A stretch of 64,000 nucleotides of DNA, taken from positions 372,001 to 436,000 of the forward strand of contig OZ245760.1 in NCBI GenBank assembly GCA_965227695.1. Reading direction: 5' to 3'. Of the stretch, positions 61,431 to 64,000 are shown piece after piece. Source of the stretch: UBA1858 sp965227695 (GTDB lineage Bacteria > Pseudomonadota > Gammaproteobacteria > UBA4575). Each line of letters begins with the position of its first letter. Position 1 is the stretch's first letter. The translations under genes were made by a program, and so were the position numbers. The notes under the pieces were generated by a model. That model was not told where the DNA came from. It saw only the letters and a program-made list of their open reading frames with translations, and did not search any database.

Positions 61431-62592
61431 AATGGTTAGCAGTATTGCTTATTATCTCCCGGTAGAAAGAAATCATCGTATCTGCCAGCAGTGTTGAGTC
61501 CCACATTTTTGAATATTCTATCGCGGCGTGTTTGGTATCAATGTATTTGTGTTGATCTGTTAATAATGATACTACTTTATTGCTGAAATCGTCTATTGTG
61601 CCATCAGTGATCAGTGCTCCCTCGCATTGCTCTAATATATCATGGGTACCCATGGCGGCAACGGATATTACGGGAGTGCCTGATGCCATCGCTTCAAGCA
61701 GCACCAATCCCTGTGTTTCGGTGAGTGAACTGAATACAAATATGTCAGCAGCATGATAACAATCAATCAGTTCCGATGTTCTGTCAAGATAACCAACAAA
61801 AATCACATGCTTATCCAGCTGTAACTGTTTAACCTGTTCAATATATGTATTTTTGGCCGGACCTTCGCCGGCAATGATCAGCAGCACCTCGGGAACTAGT
61901 TGTTTTACTTTTGCAACCATTTCCAATAGCAAACCAATGTTTTTTTCAAAGGCCACGCGACTTACGTTGAGTAATACTTTTTTGTTTTTATCAATACCAA
62001 ATTGTGTTTTGAAGTTTTCAGCATTGCCATTTTTAAAATGCGGATAATTGATCCCGGTTGGAATGATATTTATTTTGTTGACTACGCCATAATTTCTCAA
62101 CAGTTTGACAATAATTGATGATGGCGCGACAACACCCTGTACCTGATTGCACTGACTGGTTGAAAAACGGCGGGCAAAAAATCGTAGTGCCTGTTTTGGG
62201 ACCAGGGGGATGTAGTGATAAAGGTATTCCTCAAAAAGAGTGTGATAGGTGATCACACACGGGATATCCAGTGACCTTGCAATTTTCACTCCGCAATAGT
62301 GTGCAACAAAAGGTGTCTGTATGTGTATCACATCAAACCGGGATTTTTTTAATGCAGGAATCATTTTCCTGATGCTGGAAGAACTCATCATGCGGTCTTC
62401 AGGATCAAAAGGAATGGTGCGCGACTTAATGCGAATCACGGATTCTTCTTGAGTTTCGTGGCGATTATACTGTGGTGCAATCAGAGTGACCTCGTGACCG
62501 GCGCGCTCAAACTCTGATTTGAATGTCTGTATGGAGGTTGAAACACCATTGATGCGGGGGAAGTATACATCAGAAATCATTAGAATTTTCAT
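61417..62592 (-). CDS. GT4 glycosyltransferase, diacylglycerol glucosyltransferase-like
   Basis: A 391-residue GT-B enzyme. ISDVYFPRINGVSTSIQTF with the acceptor glycine loop, ITYHTLFEEYLYHY, QCNQVQGVVAPSS and the donor motif SSLTETQGLVLLEAMASGTP (EX7E type, about 288-307) resemble 1,2-diacylglycerol 3-glucosyltransferases and related mannosyltransferases. There is no signal or membrane helix, so it is probably peripheral on the inner membrane. It is 44 bp after the next glycosyltransferase and overlaps ppk. A glycolipid product is inferred from the family and from the phosphoesterase upstream. Confidence 0.85.
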   Translation of the reverse strand: MKILMISDVYFPRINGVSTSIQTFKSEFERAGHEVTLIAPQYNRHETQEESVIRIKSRTIPFDPEDRMMSSSSIRKMIPALKKSRFDVIHIQTPFVAHYCGVKIARSLDIPCVITYHTLFEEYLYHYIPLVPKQALRFFARRFSTSQCNQVQGVVAPSSIIVKLLRNYGVVNKINIIPTGINYPHFKNGNAENFKTQFGIDKNKKVLLNVSRVAFEKNIGLLLEMVAKVKQLVPEVLLIIAGEGPAKNTYIEQVKQLQLDKHVIFVGYLDRTSELIDCYHAADIFVFSSLTETQGLVLLEAMASGTPVISVAAMGTHDILEQCEGALITDGTIDDFSNKVVSLLTDQHKYIDTKHAAIEYSKMWDSTLLADTMISFYREIISNTANHYVNK

Positions 62593-62636
62593 CTGCGATT
62601 ACCATAAGAGTGAAGTGTGTTGCTTGCAGCAAAAAG

Positions 62637-63641
62637 TTAACTGCAGTGCGCTGGCATCAAGTGACTGATAAATTGGCGGGTTGCCTGTTCCCATGTGAAC
62701 TCGCGAGCCTGCTCGATACAATCGCGGGGATCCAGTTTTAATGCAGCAAGAGCTGCCGTCTGTAAGTCTTCATTGAGGATACCCGTCACACCATTTCTGA
62801 CGACGTCGCGAGGGCCTGTGACCGGATAAGCGGCGACCGGCAGGCCGCATGCCATGGCCTCCAGCATCACAACACCAAATGTATCCGTGAGGCTGGGGAA
62901 AACGAAAACGTCACCACTGGCAATGCAGGCGGCAAGTTCCTCACCAAACTTGTAACCCTCAAACTTAACATCTGTGTATTTTTGCTTAAGCGTGTTTAGG
63001 GCGGGGCCGTCTCCGATCACCACTTTTGTGCCTGGCAGCTCTGCGTCAAGAAAAGCCTCAATATTTTTTTCAACGGCGACGCGGCCGACATAAATCCAGA
63101 TTGGACGAGGATAATCAAGCAAGCTTTTATCATGCGGCCTGAATATATTCGTGTCTACTCCACGTGACCACAGCACCAGCTCATTGAATTGTCTGTCCTG
63201 TAATATTTTTTTTTGATGCGGGGTTCCGACCATGGTGCGTGTGGCTTTATCATGAAAGCGTCGTAAAAAATGATAGGATAATTTCAGCGGTACAGGGAAG
63301 CGTTGTTTGATATATTCCGGGAATTGCGTATGGTAAGAGGTAGTAAAAGCCATGTTGTTGCGGATACAAAACGCCCTTGCTGCCAGGCCCAGAGGCCCCT
63401 CGGTTGCAATATGAATATGAGTTGGACTGAATTGTGTCATCTGTCTGTCAATCAATTTCCTGGGGCGCAGTGCCAGACGAATTTCAGGATACGTCGGACA
63501 GGGGATTGTTTTTGCCTGTCCCGGGTGAATAATAAGAACTTTATGCCCGAAAGACTGAATTATTTCTGATGTCTTGCCTAACGTTGTGACAACGCCGTTC
63601 ACCTGAGGCTTCCAAGCATCAGTGACTATTACGCAGCGCAT
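62637..63641 (-). CDS. GT4 glycosyltransferase, Agt-like
   Basis: A 334-residue GT-B enzyme. Segments VTDAWKPQVNGVVTTLGKT, IHIATEGPLGLAARAFCIR and TTSYHTQFPEYI match the glycosyltransferases that sit beside PlcP-type phosphoesterases in alphaproteobacteria (Agt, which makes glycosyl-diacylglycerols under phosphate limitation, from memory). Donor motif FPSLTDTFGVVMLEAMACGL (about 246-265). The alternative is a GDP-mannose-dependent mannosyltransferase. Its neighbours are the phosphoesterase 71 bp upstream and a second GT4 44 bp downstream. Confidence 0.85.
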   Translation of the reverse strand: MRCVIVTDAWKPQVNGVVTTLGKTSEIIQSFGHKVLIIHPGQAKTIPCPTYPEIRLALRPRKLIDRQMTQFSPTHIHIATEGPLGLAARAFCIRNNMAFTTSYHTQFPEYIKQRFPVPLKLSYHFLRRFHDKATRTMVGTPHQKKILQDRQFNELVLWSRGVDTNIFRPHDKSLLDYPRPIWIYVGRVAVEKNIEAFLDAELPGTKVVIGDGPALNTLKQKYTDVKFEGYKFGEELAACIASGDVFVFPSLTDTFGVVMLEAMACGLPVAAYPVTGPRDVVRNGVTGILNEDLQTAALAALKLDPRDCIEQAREFTWEQATRQFISHLMPAHCS

Positions 63642-63683
63642 GATTAGGTATTGATTTTTTATAAGTTAAGTAGATTGGCCAGT

Positions 63684-63698
63684 AGTCATGGCATGACT
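63684..63698. promoter_or_regulatory. 15-bp palindrome between phosphoesterase and glycosyltransferase
   Basis: AGTCATG-G-CATGACT, perfect 7-bp arms around one base, in the 71-bp gap before the Agt-like gene. It is not a direct-repeat Pho box. It may be an operator or a small RNA hairpin of the minus-strand transcript; nothing decides which. Confidence 0.3.
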
Positions 63699-63712
63699 GT
63701 GCTTATTGACGG

Positions 63713-64000
63713 TCAGGCGACATTTCGCTCGTCTTCAACCGCCGGGCTTAACATGGCTGCAAGTGAGCGTTTATAGTCTTCATTCCAGTGAATCAGCTCT
63801 AAACTGCCATCTTGGTGTTCAATAATGCCTGAACAGCTTTCTACCCAGTCACCGTCATTGCAGTAGAGCACGTTATTGATAGGCCGGATTTCTGCATGAT
63901 GTATGTGTCCGCAGATCACGCCATCTACATCACGGTCTTTGGCCAGATGGGCCAATGCGGTTTCGAAGCTGCCAATATAATTCACCGCATTTTTAACTTT
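63713..64000 (-). CDS. Metallophosphoesterase, LpxH/PlcP-like, C-terminal part (partial)
   Basis: The frame stays open to the right edge of the window, so only the last 95 residues are seen. DGVICGHIHHAEIR carries the GHxH metal-binding motif of calcineurin-like phosphoesterases. NDGDWVESCSGIIEH and LELIHW are typical of proteins annotated as UDP-2,3-diacylglucosamine diphosphatase that include PlcP, a phospholipase C of lipid remodelling. The glycosyltransferase pair downstream favours the PlcP reading over true LpxH, but the N-terminal half is needed to decide. Confidence 0.82.
   Translation of the reverse strand, partial: KVKNAVNYIGSFETALAHLAKDRDVDGVICGHIHHAEIRPINNVLYCNDGDWVESCSGIIEHQDGSLELIHWNEDYKRSLAAMLSPAVEDERNVA

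Noticed and set aside
1..64000. CRISPR array, insertion sequence or prophage
   Set aside because: No regularly spaced direct repeats, transposase/integrase-like proteins or phage structural genes were seen on either strand.

Overview
The window reads as a chromosomal segment of a gammaproteobacterium of moderate to low GC. The gene orders rplU-rpmA-obgE-proB, murJ-ribF-ileS-lspA-ispH beside a pilE/pilY1 cluster, glyQ-glyS-gmhB-plsC, glnA-ntrBC and yibN-grxC-secB-gpsA beside envC are all familiar from Pseudomonas and Escherichia relatives. No rRNA, tRNA, CRISPR array, transposase or prophage was seen.

Layout, left to right. 1-3.8 kb: end of pyruvate dehydrogenase E1 (aceE) and complete E2 (aceF), then three small unrecognised minus-strand genes with structured leaders and a cysteine-free Fur-family regulator. 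3.9-14.2 kb: thiamine thiazole genes (thiO; thiS-thiG) split by an apparent surface-polysaccharide island: MarR regulator, two GT4 glycosyltransferases, an exosortase-A-type amidotransferase, a CapK-like adenylating enzyme and a NodB-type deacetylase. trmB follows thiG. 14.2-21.5 kb: SulP transporter, aldo/keto reductase, plsC, gmhB, glyS, glyQ. 21.5-27 kb: a 780-bp gene-free stretch with an array of small palindromes and a well-formed NtrC/sigma-54 promoter, then glnA, a DUF4124 protein and ntrBC. 27.2-34.8 kb: pyrD, trmL, gpsA, secB, grxC, a membrane rhodanese, an ArsR regulator with a cysteine pair like persulfide sensors, envC, ctpA and a YibQ-type deacetylase. 34.9-42.3 kb: the type IV pilus minor-pilin operon fimT-pilV-pilW-pilX-pilY1-(small Cys-rich secreted protein)-pilE. 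42.3-55.1 kb: housekeeping genes (ispH, lspA, ileS, ribF, murJ, rpsT, proB, obgE, rpmA, rplU, ispB, cysS). 55.2-57.8 kb: a GspA/GspB (ExeAB) pair for secretin assembly. 57.8-64 kb: polyphosphate genes ppx and ppk converging with overlapping 3' ends, then two lipid-type glycosyltransferases and the end of an LpxH/PlcP-like phosphoesterase.

The most interesting block is the right edge. A PlcP-like phosphoesterase, an Agt-like glycosyltransferase, a second diacylglycerol-glucosyltransferase-like enzyme and ppk lie in one minus-strand series. This suggests a phosphate-economy module that replaces phospholipid with glycolipid and stores polyphosphate. Other points worth checking are an apparent AUU start codon with a strong Shine-Dalgarno on ppx, the SqrR/BigR-like cysteine spacing in the ArsR protein, and hairpin leaders in front of the small unknown genes.
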